Positions 17,498 through 29,590 are shown, numbered from the stretch's first letter. The stretch is DNA of 64,000 nt from Segatella copri (GCF_949820605.1 NZ_CATKVU010000006.1:2092501-2156500); one strand, 5' to 3'. Notes: generated by a model not told the origin, from the letters alone. A program made the numbers and translations.

Positions 17498-20400
17498 TTA
17501 CAGATACTTACTTGGAGAAACCCCAAAGTGCTTTTTAAATACAGTACTAAAGTACTTCACATTTACAAAACCGGCTTTCACAGAGACATCCAGCACACTA
17601 TCCCCCTGTTTCAGGAAGATTGCAGCCTGCTCCAGACGTATCAAACGCATAAAATCCTGCGGACTTTGACCCGTAAGAGTCTTCAGCCTACCATAGAAAA
17701 GCGTTCTGCTCATCGCCATCTCTCTACAGAGTCGGTCGATATTAAAGTCTGTGTCGCTCAGATGAGTCAACACCAAACGGGTAGCTTTATCTACAAAAGC
17801 CTGGTCTTGCGGATCCAGAACAGCTTCTGCCACATTTTCGAATGTCTGGCCTTGCTTATTCAAGACAGTATCATCCTTTTTCTCTTCAGAAGCTCCAGTA
17901 GGTTCCAAGTGTTCATTGGAAGAATCAGAACCCACAATCTGCTCGGAAGAAGCAGACTCAGAAGCAACCTCTCCTCTAACAAGAGCAAGGCTTCTGTCCA
18001 TATAATACAGACTCAACCGGCGACGATTCTTCAAAATACTGGCAACCTTACTCGCAAGAATAGCAGTATCGAATGGCTTGGCTATATAGTCATCAGCACC
18101 AAGTCCGAGTCCCTCTATCATAAAGTCACGACCAGCCTTAGCAGTCAGCAGGATAACAGGCAGCCATGATGTTTCCTTATTTTCCTTGATGCTGCGACAG
18201 AACTCATCTCCGTGCATTCCCGGCATCATGACATCAGAAACAACGATATCACATACCCCACCCTCTTTCAAATATTTCAAGGCAGCCTCTGCACTCTCCA
18301 CAGCAACTACTTGATAAGAATCACCAAAAGTCATTCTGATATATTTGCGAAGATCTTCATTGTCATCGACAAAAAGAAGTGTATCCGTTGAAACATCAGT
18401 ATCCTGCAGAACCGTAGAAGACACAGTCTGGCAAGTTTCATCATGCTTATCTTCAGCTAAAGAAGATTCAGTTGCAACATTTTTCTTTTCTCCTACAAGC
18501 CGGACAGAAGAATCTGTTACATTACCTAATGGCATCTTCACACAGAAAGTAGTACCCTTTCCTTCCTCACTTACGAAACTAAGCTTTCCTCCTAATTTCT
18601 CTACAAGCTTTCGTGTAAGCATCAGTCCTAATCCACTTCCCATTTCCTGAGAATTTATCGCATTAGAAGCCCTGAAGAAGGTCTTGAAGATACTCTTAAT
18701 TTCGGCCTTTGGAATACCTATACCTGTATCACATACATGAATCATAGCCATCTTGCCTTCAACAGAAGCCGACAACGTAACCTTTCCACCTTGAGGTGTA
18801 TATTTGATAGCATTCGAGAGAAGATTTTCCAATATCAGATCCATCATTTTGACATCAGAATGAATCTGTTGCTGCGGACACATTTCAATACACAGTTGAA
18901 TATGCTTCTCCTGAGCTGCCAATACAAACTTTTCCAACTGCACACGTAAAAGCATCGGCAATTCTATATCTTGCAGGCGAACCTGTTCGGCAGACTGCTC
19001 TACCTTTTGGAAGTCAAGCAATTCTGTAACCATCTTCAATAGTTTGTTGCCGTTGCGATGCGCCATATCCAAGAATCCACGACTTTTCTCACTCAAGTTG
19101 GAATCATTAGCCAGATTATCAAGAGGAGCCAACACGAGACTCAAAGGAGTACGTATGTTATGAGCTGTATTAACGAAGAAATTGATTTTCTCATCATAAT
19201 ACTTTCGCTGTAAGCGCTCTTTGTAATACTGCCAGACAAAATATAAGATGGCAGCAAAAATACAGAGATAGATAATCCATGCCCACCAGGTATTCCACCA
19301 AGGTTGGGCTATATGAATTTCCAAAGTTGTTTCTCCCAATTCTCTACCATTACTTCTGCAGATAGCCTTTACATGAAGCACATAGCTGCCCGAAGGCAAA
19401 TTTACAAATCGTGCCAACTGATTAGAAGATGGTTTACTCCAATTACGGTCGTATCCTTCCAAATAATATCGATATTGGATATCATACTGGTATTGATAAT
19501 TAATACTCTCGAAAGAAACAACCAGCGTATTCTCATTATGGCTAAGTTTCAATTTGCCTTCCTTCAACATTTCAAAGAGACATTCATTCCAGTAATCGGA
19601 ACGTTCGACACCTTCAACCTCAACACTATGAATACGAAGTGGAGCGGCATAATTCAAACCTTTGGCAAACATAGGAGTCAAAGCGACAACTCCATCGTTG
19701 CTGCCAAAAAGCACCCTGCCATCTGAAGTACACGCAACAGACATTCGGTTATACTCACGTTCCATTCCCTTAAAGATGTTGAGGTTTACTATCTTCCCCT
19801 GTTTCATGAACGCCAATCCTTTATCCGTACTGATCCACAAATTGCCATTAATACCTTTTATAAGTCCATAAACAGTATTAGAAGGCAAAGCGTCCTGATT
19901 AGTATAACGCTTAAACTTCTTTGTCAGGAAATCATAATCATAGAGTCCTCCTCCATCCGTTCCAATCCAGATATGACGGGAATCCTGAAAAGCCATACTG
20001 TTGACAAACAAATTAATGTCTTTACCGGGATACTGTTCAGGATAAAAGAAACGACGAGGATGCAAAGGTTCGCGCTTATCAATCAAATAGCCTCCATGCG
20101 AAGTTCCTACAGCAATAAAACGCTTATCCGGTGATTCCGTGATGCATTGCACTTCGTTGACAGGCAGATAGAATACCGACTTTCCCGTTCCATTCAAATT
20201 ATATTTATCTGAAGGGAAACAAGCCATATCTCCATCCAAACATCCCACCAAAATATTACCATCGCTATCAGTAAAAAGACTGAATACGTAATCACTCTTC
20301 AACATTCCTGTTTCCACAGAATAAGCAGGCATACTAGTGCCATCAGCATGAACCTGATATACGCCATTACCATAGGTACCAACCAGAATTCTGCCGTCTA

Positions 20401-21631
20401 CAGTCTGACAAATCGTAAGCGCCACCTTATTATATAATCCATGATGCCAAAGACGAGTCTGCGCATCATAAACACTTACTCCTTTATCTGTGGCATACCA
20501 TATTTTCCCATCACGGCTTTGGAAAACATCGTTCACACAATTATCTATCAGTGATTGATTGTTGAGATATTCATGTGTGATATACTCCAATGTATGTTTC
20601 ATCGGTATTGCCAAATCTACTCCTCCCGAGTAAGAGCCTGTCCACAAATCGCCGAAACGATCGCAGCACAAGGTATATAATCCATTACCATTCAGCACGT
20701 TACCCGGACGTCCATCTGTATCAAGCAAGAGCTTGGTTTGTTTATTCGAACTGTCATAAGCATATATTCCAGCTCCATCTACAGCCATCAGAAGAGTCTG
20801 CTTATCATATAAAATGATTGAACGTACTGGAATTTTAGGAATGTTTTGCAAAGATTGGAAATCAGCAGATTTTATCAGCTTCCAAGTACGATCATCCACT
20901 ACTTTAACTCCTTCGTGAAAAGTACCCAGCCAGATACGATGTCCCGCAATATCATGATAAGAGGATACTACAGAACTGCCACTAATCTTCTTTTCTAACT
21001 TCCGGGCAGACATCGAATAGCAATAAACATCTTTAAATGTTCCTATCAAGAGTTTCTGACCTATAAATTGGATATGATTAATATAGGTATTTTTCAATAC
21101 AAACCTACCCTTAGCTGTCTCCCGAACGATCTCCTTTCCATCAGTAGCTGCTGATAAGCAATAAATGCCTCTATCCATAGCTAACCAGAAATTGCCCTTT
21201 TCATCTACCAACAGTTCGTTCAACACGATACTTCCACCTAAAATATTCTGAAGATTACATTTCAAAACAAATGCATCTTTCCTCTTATCATATATATACA
21301 CCTTTCCCTTGTTGTCGTAGGCGTAAATCAGATGTTGCACATCCTTAGTCAGTTTAATACTTCTACCACTAGCATCACTATACGGCATCTCTGTGTATAA
21401 AGTATAATTGGTTACCTGTTGCCCATTATATCGGTCAACTCCACGCTTAGTACTTATCCACATGGCACCATCCTCTGCCTCGACAATAGAATAAACACGA
21501 GGGCTGGAAAGACCATTGTCAGCATTGAGATTGGAAAGCATGAACATATTTCTGGAAATATGCGCATATGCCTGAAGAGCCGATGCCAACAGCAGCAATA
21601 TAATGAGAGTGCAGGATTTATATCGTTTCAT
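17498..21631 (-). CDS. Hybrid two-component system regulator (HTCS) of PUL1
   Basis: A one-protein sensor kinase and DNA-binding regulator in the inner membrane. It usually binds a specific oligosaccharide in the periplasm and activates the adjacent PUL. The start at 21631 (MKRYKSCTLIILLLL) gives a signal peptide and about 1377 residues; a longer ATG at 21688 would run over the divergent promoter region. The order is: periplasmic two-component propeller repeats (about 30-700); Y_Y_Y domain (about 700-775); membrane helix (about 780-803); HisKA with His824; HATPase (GSGLGLMLTRKLVEKLGG); receiver with Asp1133 (VSDVMMPG); AraC-type HTH at the C-terminus (SVLDVSVKAGFVNVKYF). The residue after the phospho-His is Asn (HNIRTPL), not the usual Glu or Asp. 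Confidence 0.95.
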   Translation of the reverse strand: MKRYKSCTLIILLLLASALQAYAHISRNMFMLSNLNADNGLSSPRVYSIVEAEDGAMWISTKRGVDRYNGQQVTNYTLYTEMPYSDASGRSIKLTKDVQHLIYAYDNKGKVYIYDKRKDAFVLKCNLQNILGGSIVLNELLVDEKGNFWLAMDRGIYCLSAATDGKEIVRETAKGRFVLKNTYINHIQFIGQKLLIGTFKDVYCYSMSARKLEKKISGSSVVSSYHDIAGHRIWLGTFHEGVKVVDDRTWKLIKSADFQSLQNIPKIPVRSIILYDKQTLLMAVDGAGIYAYDSSNKQTKLLLDTDGRPGNVLNGNGLYTLCCDRFGDLWTGSYSGGVDLAIPMKHTLEYITHEYLNNQSLIDNCVNDVFQSRDGKIWYATDKGVSVYDAQTRLWHHGLYNKVALTICQTVDGRILVGTYGNGVYQVHADGTSMPAYSVETGMLKSDYVFSLFTDSDGNILVGCLDGDMACFPSDKYNLNGTGKSVFYLPVNEVQCITESPDKRFIAVGTSHGGYLIDKREPLHPRRFFYPEQYPGKDINLFVNSMAFQDSRHIWIGTDGGGLYDYDFLTKKFKRYTNQDALPSNTVYGLIKGINGNLWISTDKGLAFMKQGKIVNLNIFKGMEREYNRMSVACTSDGRVLFGSNDGVVALTPMFAKGLNYAAPLRIHSVEVEGVERSDYWNECLFEMLKEGKLKLSHNENTLVVSFESINYQYQYDIQYRYYLEGYDRNWSKPSSNQLARFVNLPSGSYVLHVKAICRSNGRELGETTLEIHIAQPWWNTWWAWIIYLCIFAAILYFVWQYYKERLQRKYYDEKINFFVNTAHNIRTPLSLVLAPLDNLANDSNLSEKSRGFLDMAHRNGNKLLKMVTELLDFQKVEQSAEQVRLQDIELPMLLRVQLEKFVLAAQEKHIQLCIEMCPQQQIHSDVKMMDLILENLLSNAIKYTPQGGKVTLSASVEGKMAMIHVCDTGIGIPKAEIKSIFKTFFRASNAINSQEMGSGLGLMLTRKLVEKLGGKLSFVSEEGKGTTFCVKMPLGNVTDSSVRLVGEKKNVATESSLAEDKHDETCQTVSSTVLQDTDVSTDTLLFVDDNEDLRKYIRMTFGDSYQVVAVESAEAALKYLKEGGVCDIVVSDVMMPGMHGDEFCRSIKENKETSWLPVILLTAKAGRDFMIEGLGLGADDYIAKPFDTAILASKVASILKNRRRLSLYYMDRSLALVRGEVASESASSEQIVGSDSSNEHLEPTGASEEKKDDTVLNKQGQTFENVAEAVLDPQDQAFVDKATRLVLTHLSDTDFNIDRLCREMAMSRTLFYGRLKTLTGQSPQDFMRLIRLEQAAIFLKQGDSVLDVSVKAGFVNVKYFSTVFKKHFGVSPSKYL

Positions 21632-21658
21632 AATTCTTTCATTGATATTATTTGGGGG

Positions 21659-21667
21659 ACAAAGATA
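21659..21667 (-). promoter_or_regulatory. HTCS promoter -7 box
   Basis: TATCTTTGT on the minus strand, 28 bp from the ATG at 21631. It supports the shorter start. Confidence 0.55.
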
Positions 21668-21721
21668 ATACAAAAAAATGAAAAACAAATAGAATAATGA
21701 GATAAAATGAAAAAAATCTAT

Positions 21722-21730
21722 TATCTTTGC
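21722..21730 (+). promoter_or_regulatory. -7 box of M18 aminopeptidase promoter
   Basis: TATCTTTGC, 27 bp upstream of the ATG. It is divergent from the HTCS promoter about 60 bp away. Confidence 0.65.
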
Positions 21731-21756
21731 AACACATTAATATAAAGATATAGACT

Positions 21757-23043
21757 ATGATCAAAAGATTATTATCCTTTCTAGACGCATCGCCAGTGAA
21801 TTTCCTGGCAGTAAAGAATATCTCCGAGGAATTGGAGAAGAACGGGTTCCGCCGTATGAACCCACAGGAGCCTTTGGGCAAGATTGAAGCGGGTGAAAAG
21901 TTCTTCGTTACCAAGAACGACTCTTCCATCTACGCCTTCCAAATCGGAAAGAAGCCTTTGGCAGATGCCGGTTTCCACATGATCTGCGCCCACTGCGACT
22001 CGCCTACCTTCCGCATCAAACCAAATGCTGAGATGCTTTGCGAGGGCGGTATCGTAAAACTGAATACTGAGGTTTATGGTGGTCCTATCATGTCAACCTG
22101 GTTCGACCGTCCGCTCACCCTGGCAGGTAGAGTTATCGTGAAGGGCGAGAATGCAATGAATCCCCAGACGCTCCTTCTTCATGTGAAGCGCCCATTGCTG
22201 CAGATCAGCAATCTCGCCATCCACTTCAACCGTCAGGTGAATGATGGTGTGAAGTTGAGCAAGCAGAAGGATGTGCTCCCTATCCTCGGCATCATCAATG
22301 ATGAACTGGAGAAGGGTAATCTCCTGATGAATGTGATAACCGGCGAACTGAATATCCAGAAAGAAGATGTTCTCGACTTCGATCTCTATCTGGCTGATGC
22401 CACTCCAGCCTGCACCTTCGGTGTACACGATGAGTTTATCTCTTCAGGCAGACTCGATGACCTGTCTATGTGCTGGGCTGGTGTAGAGGCGATGATTGCA
22501 TCTGATGCCAATGATACCACCCAGGTTCTCGCCATCTTCGATAATGAAGAAACGGGGTCTCAGACCAAACAGGGAGCCGGAAGTCCATTCCTTTCATATA
22601 TGCTCCAGCGCATCGCCCTGGCTCAGAGCCATACAGAAGAGGCTTATTATCAGGCAGTAGAGCGTGCCTTCATGATTTCAGCCGATAATGCGCATGCCTG
22701 GCATCCTAACTATAGCGAAAAGTTCGACCCTACGAATCATCCTAAGTTGGGCGGTGGTCCGGTCATCAAGTTCAATGCAGCCCAGAAGTATGCGAGCGAT
22801 GCTGTATCAGCAGCCATCTTCGCCAACATCTGCGATGCAGCCGGTGTACCATGCCAGCGTTTCGTAAACCACAGCGATGTAGCAGGTGGCAGCACATTGG
22901 GCAATATCCTCGCCTCTTCCATCCCATTGAAGGGTGTGGATATGGGCAATGCCATCCTCGCTATGCACAGTTGCCGCGAAACCGGTAGCGTTATCGACCA
23001 CGAATATTGCGTGAAGGCTTTCACCAAGTTCTATCAGTTGTAA
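21757..23043 (+). CDS. M18 family aminopeptidase
   Basis: A cytoplasmic, probably dodecameric, dinuclear zinc aminopeptidase that removes N-terminal (often acidic) residues from peptides. The 428-residue length is normal for bacterial M18 enzymes. Metal and active-site segments are visible: HMICAHCDSPTFRIKP (about 73-88), SSGRLDDLSM, IFDNEETGS (Glu pair) and, at the C-terminus, LAMHSCRETGSV with the last metal His. There is no signal peptide. It is a monocistronic unit between its own promoter and a strong terminator. Exact substrate preference cannot be read from sequence. Confidence 0.93.
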   Translation: MIKRLLSFLDASPVNFLAVKNISEELEKNGFRRMNPQEPLGKIEAGEKFFVTKNDSSIYAFQIGKKPLADAGFHMICAHCDSPTFRIKPNAEMLCEGGIVKLNTEVYGGPIMSTWFDRPLTLAGRVIVKGENAMNPQTLLLHVKRPLLQISNLAIHFNRQVNDGVKLSKQKDVLPILGIINDELEKGNLLMNVITGELNIQKEDVLDFDLYLADATPACTFGVHDEFISSGRLDDLSMCWAGVEAMIASDANDTTQVLAIFDNEETGSQTKQGAGSPFLSYMLQRIALAQSHTEEAYYQAVERAFMISADNAHAWHPNYSEKFDPTNHPKLGGGPVIKFNAAQKYASDAVSAAIFANICDAAGVPCQRFVNHSDVAGGSTLGNILASSIPLKGVDMGNAILAMHSCRETGSVIDHEYCVKAFTKFYQL

Positions 23044-23050
23044 TAAAAAA

Positions 23051-23091
23051 CAAAGGAGGATGTGTCTGTATTTATGACACACCCTCCTTTG
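23051..23091. terminator. Bidirectional terminator (M18 gene / regulator gene)
   Basis: A long stem: CAAAGGAGG and TGTGTC pair with GACACA and CCTCCTTTG around one mismatch. It lies between convergent genes and is followed by ATTTTAT. Confidence 0.8.
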
Positions 23092-23101
23092 ATTTTATAT
23101 A

Positions 23102-24820
<1,719 letters not shown>

Positions 24821-24846
24821 TTATTGCTGTATAGGACATTCAAGAG

Positions 24847-24855
24847 ACAAAGGTA
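24847..24855 (-). promoter_or_regulatory. -7 box of the TPR regulator gene
   Basis: TACCTTTGT on the minus strand, 39 bp before the longer and 72 bp before the preferred start. Confidence 0.5.
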
Positions 24856-24941
24856 TAGCTTTTTGGGTACATTTCCAAATTTTCAAGCATTTTTTTGATA
24901 TTCTTTTTTACTTTTGTTGTTCTTACATCCTTGCACCTCTC

Positions 24942-24980
24942 AAAAAAAGGCTGCCCCAAAAGGTTTGGAGCAGCCTTAAA
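24942..24980. terminator. Terminator at end of PUL2
   Basis: AAGGCTGC with CCAAA pairs with TTTGG and GCAGCCTT. On the minus strand a run of seven T follows. It ends the PUL2 transcript 70 bp after the last stop. Confidence 0.8.
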
Positions 24981-25047
24981 CAAAGCTTTATACCTAAATT
25001 ATCAAACTAAAACCTAAAATGCTTATGAATGATTATAAACCTACATA

Positions 25048-26403
25048 TTATTTCTTTTCTACTTTAAGAACTGCCTTGTCTACACCGGCAGTCAAGTCTA
25101 CAGTCAGAACGTATGTCTCGCCATCCTTCAGTTCTACTCCATCTTTCAGGTAAACATTGCCGTTGTCGTGACCGTTACCGTCACCGATGCCGAATACCTC
25201 GCTCTCAGTTGAGATGATATGGCTGTTATCCTTACCCTTGAACTCAATACCCCAGTTTGCCTGACCGAAGAACTTGAAGTTTACGTCAGTAGCTCTGAGC
25301 TGCTTGCCTACGGTGAGTGTAACCTGATATACCTTATCCTTGATTGGAGTGAGACAGACATCAGAATCTACACCTGTCCACCAGCCATGATTAACAGCAT
25401 CCCAAGTTGGCTTGTTGACACCTTCATTACCGATGATCCAGAGTGCACCAGTACCATCGCCATTCAGTGACATAGGCTCATTTCCATTCATAGTCCAGAT
25501 GCGGAATGACTTATGGGTAAAGTCTGCCTGAATGGTATATCTGCCGGTAATAGCCTTGAAAGTATAGCTTCCATCCTCTTCTTTCTGGAACCAGTCGCTG
25601 TCATAATACCAGTCATCTGGCAGATTATTGCCGTTGATAGTAAGGTTACAGGTAGCACCTTGCTTGATATCACCCACCCAAGTCTTGCCTGCATCAGAAT
25701 CGGCAAAATCGAGGATAGTAACCGGCAATACATCGGTAGGACCAGCCGTATAGTTCTTGGCATCGAAAGTGACAACTACATCGCTCATATTCTCAGAAGT
25801 GAAGTTGAAGTTGCCTGTTTCTCCCAAACTGATATCCTTACCTGTGCTGGAACCGAAGACAAACTTTCCATCCTTCGTTGCAAAATATCCCTTGAAGGTC
25901 TTCTTGCTACTAGGAAGAACAGCCTGATAAACAAAGGCGCTCTTCTCAGTCATGTCATATTTAATACCGTCAGCACTCACAAACTGCAGATTGTTGAAGT
26001 GAGGGCGCTTGATATCAAACGACAAGGTCTCTGTATTCGATTTGGTTGATACATTCTGCAGAGTAAGTTGAATATCCACCTTTCCATCAGGAACATTCTG
26101 TGCATAAGGCACTTTCAGTTTAACTGTATATTCACCAGCCTCCTTGGTACGGATGGTAGTTTCATCAACACTCTGCCCGCTAAACAGAAGATTTGCCTTC
26201 AAGGTAGAGAGAGCCACTCCTCCGTCATCCTTGCAGTTTACTTTCACCTCCACTTCATCACCCATCCATACAGCTGCAGCAGGAGCCGTATAGCTCATCA
26301 CTGGATTACCGGCAGGAGTAGGCGCACTGTAATCATCATCACCGCAAGATGCCATCAGTGGCAGGGCGAGCAACGCCATGATATAATATCTGATATGTTT
26401 CAT
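25048..26403 (-). CDS. PUL2 surface glycan-binding lipoprotein (SusE/F-like)
   Basis: A 451-residue lipoprotein (lipobox MASC, then acidic GDDDYS, a surface-export-type start) in the SGBP position. The N-terminal half has Ig-like beta domains (about 35-130 and 140-230). The C-terminal half has two SusE/SusF-like starch-module-type segments, marked by GRYTIQADFTHKSFRIW, GALWIIGNEG and VNFKFFGQANWG. It is the last gene of PUL2, 42 bp after GH30. In the described Bacteroides beta-1,6-glucan locus a surface-binding protein follows GH30 in the same order, so beta-1,6-glucan binding is inferred. Confidence 0.82.
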   Translation of the reverse strand: MKHIRYYIMALLALPLMASCGDDDYSAPTPAGNPVMSYTAPAAAVWMGDEVEVKVNCKDDGGVALSTLKANLLFSGQSVDETTIRTKEAGEYTVKLKVPYAQNVPDGKVDIQLTLQNVSTKSNTETLSFDIKRPHFNNLQFVSADGIKYDMTEKSAFVYQAVLPSSKKTFKGYFATKDGKFVFGSSTGKDISLGETGNFNFTSENMSDVVVTFDAKNYTAGPTDVLPVTILDFADSDAGKTWVGDIKQGATCNLTINGNNLPDDWYYDSDWFQKEEDGSYTFKAITGRYTIQADFTHKSFRIWTMNGNEPMSLNGDGTGALWIIGNEGVNKPTWDAVNHGWWTGVDSDVCLTPIKDKVYQVTLTVGKQLRATDVNFKFFGQANWGIEFKGKDNSHIISTESEVFGIGDGNGHDNGNVYLKDGVELKDGETYVLTVDLTAGVDKAVLKVEKK

Positions 26404-26445
26404 AATGGTCGTATCTTTAATGAATCATTTACAATAGTTTATGGA

Positions 26446-27993
26446 TTACTTATTCCACTTGCATGAGATGACACCATTTGCAGGAACCTTGCAGGTAAAA
26501 TTATGAGTTCCATCACTGAGGTTGATTGACTTAGCCTCATCTCCCTCGTTGATGATGACTGCCGCATAACTACCATCAGGATTAACAAACTCAGCATGTG
26601 TAATCTTACTGTCATTAACGGTGCGGGATGTATTACCAACACGAACCGCACCAGGAGCAACGACACTAGACATGTGGTTGATGATGTAATAATGAGAATT
26701 GTAGCTCAACTGGTTGTAACCATTCTGATTGATATCAATAGCACCATAGCAGGTCTGGCATCCGCCATCCAGGTTAGGTCCCATCTTATTGTCAAGCATC
26801 AGATTCCATACAAGTACAGCCTTGCAATACTGGTTTACCGTAGCGAGCGCTACATTCTTCATATCTGCCATCAGTCGTTTACTCAAGTCACGTCCGTTAT
26901 TCCAAGTTCCGATGCTGGTTTCTGAGAATATCAGTTCCTTGTCAGGACGTTGGTTGTGGATATCAGTCAACTCGCTGTTGTTGCCGCCATAATCATGATA
27001 AGCAGCACCGACAACCAACTCTGAACCCTCAAAGTTATCACCGATAGCATTGTAGAGTTTCACAGGATAATCTTCCTGATCGGCAATCTTGTCATAGTTG
27101 TAGTTGTGATCGAAGACATAAATCTTGGTCTGCAGATTATTCTTCTTAAACTGCGCTGCCAATTCCTTTACGAAAGGAGCCTCTTCCTGCCAAGGCATAT
27201 AGAGTGAAGCACAGTTAGCCTTGTTCAAAGGCTCATTCTGAGGACTCACAGCATAGATATTGATGCCTTTCTCCTTCATCACATTGATAAACTTCACGAA
27301 GTACTTGGCATAAGCCTCGCGATAATCCGGATTGAGATGACCATCAGTCCATGAATCCTTTGGCTGCTTAGTGTTGATATCTGTCACCTTCATCCATTTT
27401 GGACAAGTCCAGGGAGCTGCAATAATCTTCAGATTAGGATTGATGGAAAGAATCTCCTTCAATACCGGAATCACATAATCGTTCTCATCGCTATAGAGCG
27501 CAAAGTTGCTGATAGGATCAGCCTCGCTGCCCTTCTTGTCGCAATAGGTATACTCAGTACTAGAAAAGTCGTTGCATCCCAAAGAGATACGGGCATAACT
27601 TACGCCATAACCCTCTGTGGTAGAGTAAATACGCTTCAAAAGAGCCAGGCGCGCCTCTGGGTTCATCTGCATCAGATTATAGCAGGATGAATAAGTGATG
27701 GCATAACCAAATCCATCAATCATCTGATACTTCTTGTTCAAATCGAGTTCGATGGTGGTTGGTGCCATAGATACTCCATTATACAACTTTACCTCACCCT
27801 GTGCCAATGAATAGACTCCATCGGCTGTGGTAATGAAAGTTTTGGCTGTTCCTTGTGCCGGTACTGGATTTGGTGCCTCACTAGGAGTATCAAAGTCTAC
27901 AGGATCTGAGAATGAGTTACTGCTGCTGCAAGCTGTCACAGAGAAAGCTGTTGCGCAGACCAGCATCATCAGTTTACTGCTATAGTATTTCAT
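26446..27993 (-). CDS. GH30 lipoprotein, probable endo-beta-1,6-glucanase (GH30_3-like)
   Basis: A retaining endo-hydrolase, predicted to cut beta-1,6-glucan (pustulan, yeast cell-wall glucan) at the surface. The 515-residue protein has a lipobox at Cys22 (VTAC). A barrel follows with the opening QMIDGFGYAITYSS; the predicted acid/base is Glu254 (VSPQNEP) and the nucleophile Glu358 (FSETSIGTW). A C-terminal beta-sandwich runs from about 430. GH30 also contains glucosylceramidases and xylanases. The beta-1,6-glucan assignment rests on the SusC-SusD-GH30-SGBP order and the GFG...APWTCPKWMK style of subfamily 3. No GH3 partner lies in this PUL; the nearest is in PUL1. Confidence 0.88.
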   Translation of the reverse strand: MKYYSSKLMMLVCATAFSVTACSSSNSFSDPVDFDTPSEAPNPVPAQGTAKTFITTADGVYSLAQGEVKLYNGVSMAPTTIELDLNKKYQMIDGFGYAITYSSCYNLMQMNPEARLALLKRIYSTTEGYGVSYARISLGCNDFSSTEYTYCDKKGSEADPISNFALYSDENDYVIPVLKEILSINPNLKIIAAPWTCPKWMKVTDINTKQPKDSWTDGHLNPDYREAYAKYFVKFINVMKEKGINIYAVSPQNEPLNKANCASLYMPWQEEAPFVKELAAQFKKNNLQTKIYVFDHNYNYDKIADQEDYPVKLYNAIGDNFEGSELVVGAAYHDYGGNNSELTDIHNQRPDKELIFSETSIGTWNNGRDLSKRLMADMKNVALATVNQYCKAVLVWNLMLDNKMGPNLDGGCQTCYGAIDINQNGYNQLSYNSHYYIINHMSSVVAPGAVRVGNTSRTVNDSKITHAEFVNPDGSYAAVIINEGDEAKSINLSDGTHNFTCKVPANGVISCKWNK

Positions 27994-28051
27994 ATTCGTT
28001 TCTTCTATTATTTGTTAATAACGGTTTGAGTTGAAAGCTATCCAGGTTAGC

Positions 28052-29578
28052 TTAGTAACCTGGATTCTGCTCTAGATTGGTATTCTGGTCAAGAGCGGTC
28101 TGTGGAATTGGCAACAGGTATGAATTGCTGTCAAACTGTTTCACCTGTCTGATGCGTCCGCTGTCACGGTTATCTATTCCGTTGAGATACTTCTCGACCT
28201 TGTTGTTGCGGCAGAGGTCGAACCAGCGTTCTCCCTCAAAGGCAAGTTCCAGACGGCGCTCATGGAGAACAGCCTCTATCATAGATTCCTTGCTGCCAGT
28301 CTTGTCGGATGTCAGTTCCTTCAGTTTGGCACGCTTGCGAATCTGGTTCACGAGTTTCGCACTCTCGGCAAGATTTCCCTTATAGGCTTCTGCCTCAGCC
28401 TTCATCAGGATAATATCAGCTAGGCGAACCCAGTAAATATTATTATATGAAGAGCGTAACTTATACATGAACGGATAGTTGGAAGCTGGATAGTAGTTGC
28501 TCCAGGTACAGGCATAATATACGATAGCCTGATTCTTACGGACCTCATCACCCTCCTTGTCAAAGGCATTGATGATGTCTCGTGAAGGAGTAATCCACTT
28601 TGCCCAGGTAAAGTAGTAGTCCCAGTTGTCTAACTGACGGCCGTACATCCAGGTTTCCCAGTTTCCGCTACCGGTTGTCCAATGCACCTCCAGAATACCT
28701 TCTTTGGTATTGCGCTTCATGCAGTCTTTCGCGGTCTCATCATAGCCCCAAAGTGTTTCATAACTGTCTTCCAGTTCAACACCGGTTGTATTCATCACCT
28801 TTTCGGCATAAGCGATTACCTTGTCATAATCCTGCACTTCCTTTTCGGCATAAACCTTGGCAAGCATAGCCTGAGCCACGGTCTTGGTCATCTTGGTGCG
28901 GTCTGAGTTGTCATTATCGGGTGCATACTGCTCAGCATCCGTCAAGTCGGCAATAATCTGCTCATAACATTCCTTCGGAGTCTTGCGAGGAGGATAATAG
29001 GTAGGATATACCTCATTGATATTCTCGGATGTGATGGTCTTTGCGATGGTCGTAATGACTGGGAAAGAACCCCACAGACGAGCCATTCGGAACATCATCA
29101 GGGCACGGAAGATTTCGCCCTGTGCCTTATAGGAATGATATTCTGCTTCTGATATCTGACCGTTCTCCTTCAATTGCTCAACACCATTGATCAGCACATT
29201 TGCCTTGGCGATATCCTCCAGATAGCGGTTCCAGTCACGGCTCAATACCGAGTTGCTGGCATCGATAGAGTTGGTCTCATAAGGTACCACCTCTGCACCG
29301 GTAGTTCCGGCATAAGCATTATCACTATGTGAATCGCCTACCAGAAGATAGTCGAGATGGGTATGCTCCTGGCGGTTGCGGAACAACTCATAGAGCGATT
29401 TGAGCTGTGCATCTGCTGCAGCCTTGTCCTTCAATACGGCAGTTGAGGTCTCTGTCTGACCGCCCTGTGTTATTTCTGATGGCTCTGATAATGGCTCGTA
29501 GTCGAGAGAGCAACTTGCCAAAGAGAACATTGCGATGCCACCGAGCGCCAATGTCTTGATTGTATGATATGTTTTCAT
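28052..29578 (-). CDS. SusD/RagB-family lipoprotein, PUL2
   Basis: Glycan-capturing lid protein paired with the upstream SusC (12 bp spacing). It has 508 residues with lipobox LASC. Family landmarks are AQGEIFRALMMFRMARLWGS, a TPR-like helical core, RLADIILMKAEAEAYKGN, and the C-terminal ERRLELAFEGERWFDLCRNN followed by YLLPIPQTALDQNTNLEQNPGY-type ending. All regions expected of a full-length SusD are present. Confidence 0.95.
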   Translation of the reverse strand: MKTYHTIKTLALGGIAMFSLASCSLDYEPLSEPSEITQGGQTETSTAVLKDKAAADAQLKSLYELFRNRQEHTHLDYLLVGDSHSDNAYAGTTGAEVVPYETNSIDASNSVLSRDWNRYLEDIAKANVLINGVEQLKENGQISEAEYHSYKAQGEIFRALMMFRMARLWGSFPVITTIAKTITSENINEVYPTYYPPRKTPKECYEQIIADLTDAEQYAPDNDNSDRTKMTKTVAQAMLAKVYAEKEVQDYDKVIAYAEKVMNTTGVELEDSYETLWGYDETAKDCMKRNTKEGILEVHWTTGSGNWETWMYGRQLDNWDYYFTWAKWITPSRDIINAFDKEGDEVRKNQAIVYYACTWSNYYPASNYPFMYKLRSSYNNIYWVRLADIILMKAEAEAYKGNLAESAKLVNQIRKRAKLKELTSDKTGSKESMIEAVLHERRLELAFEGERWFDLCRNNKVEKYLNGIDNRDSGRIRQVKQFDSNSYLLPIPQTALDQNTNLEQNPGY

Positions 29579-29590
29579 TGTTGTCGATGT

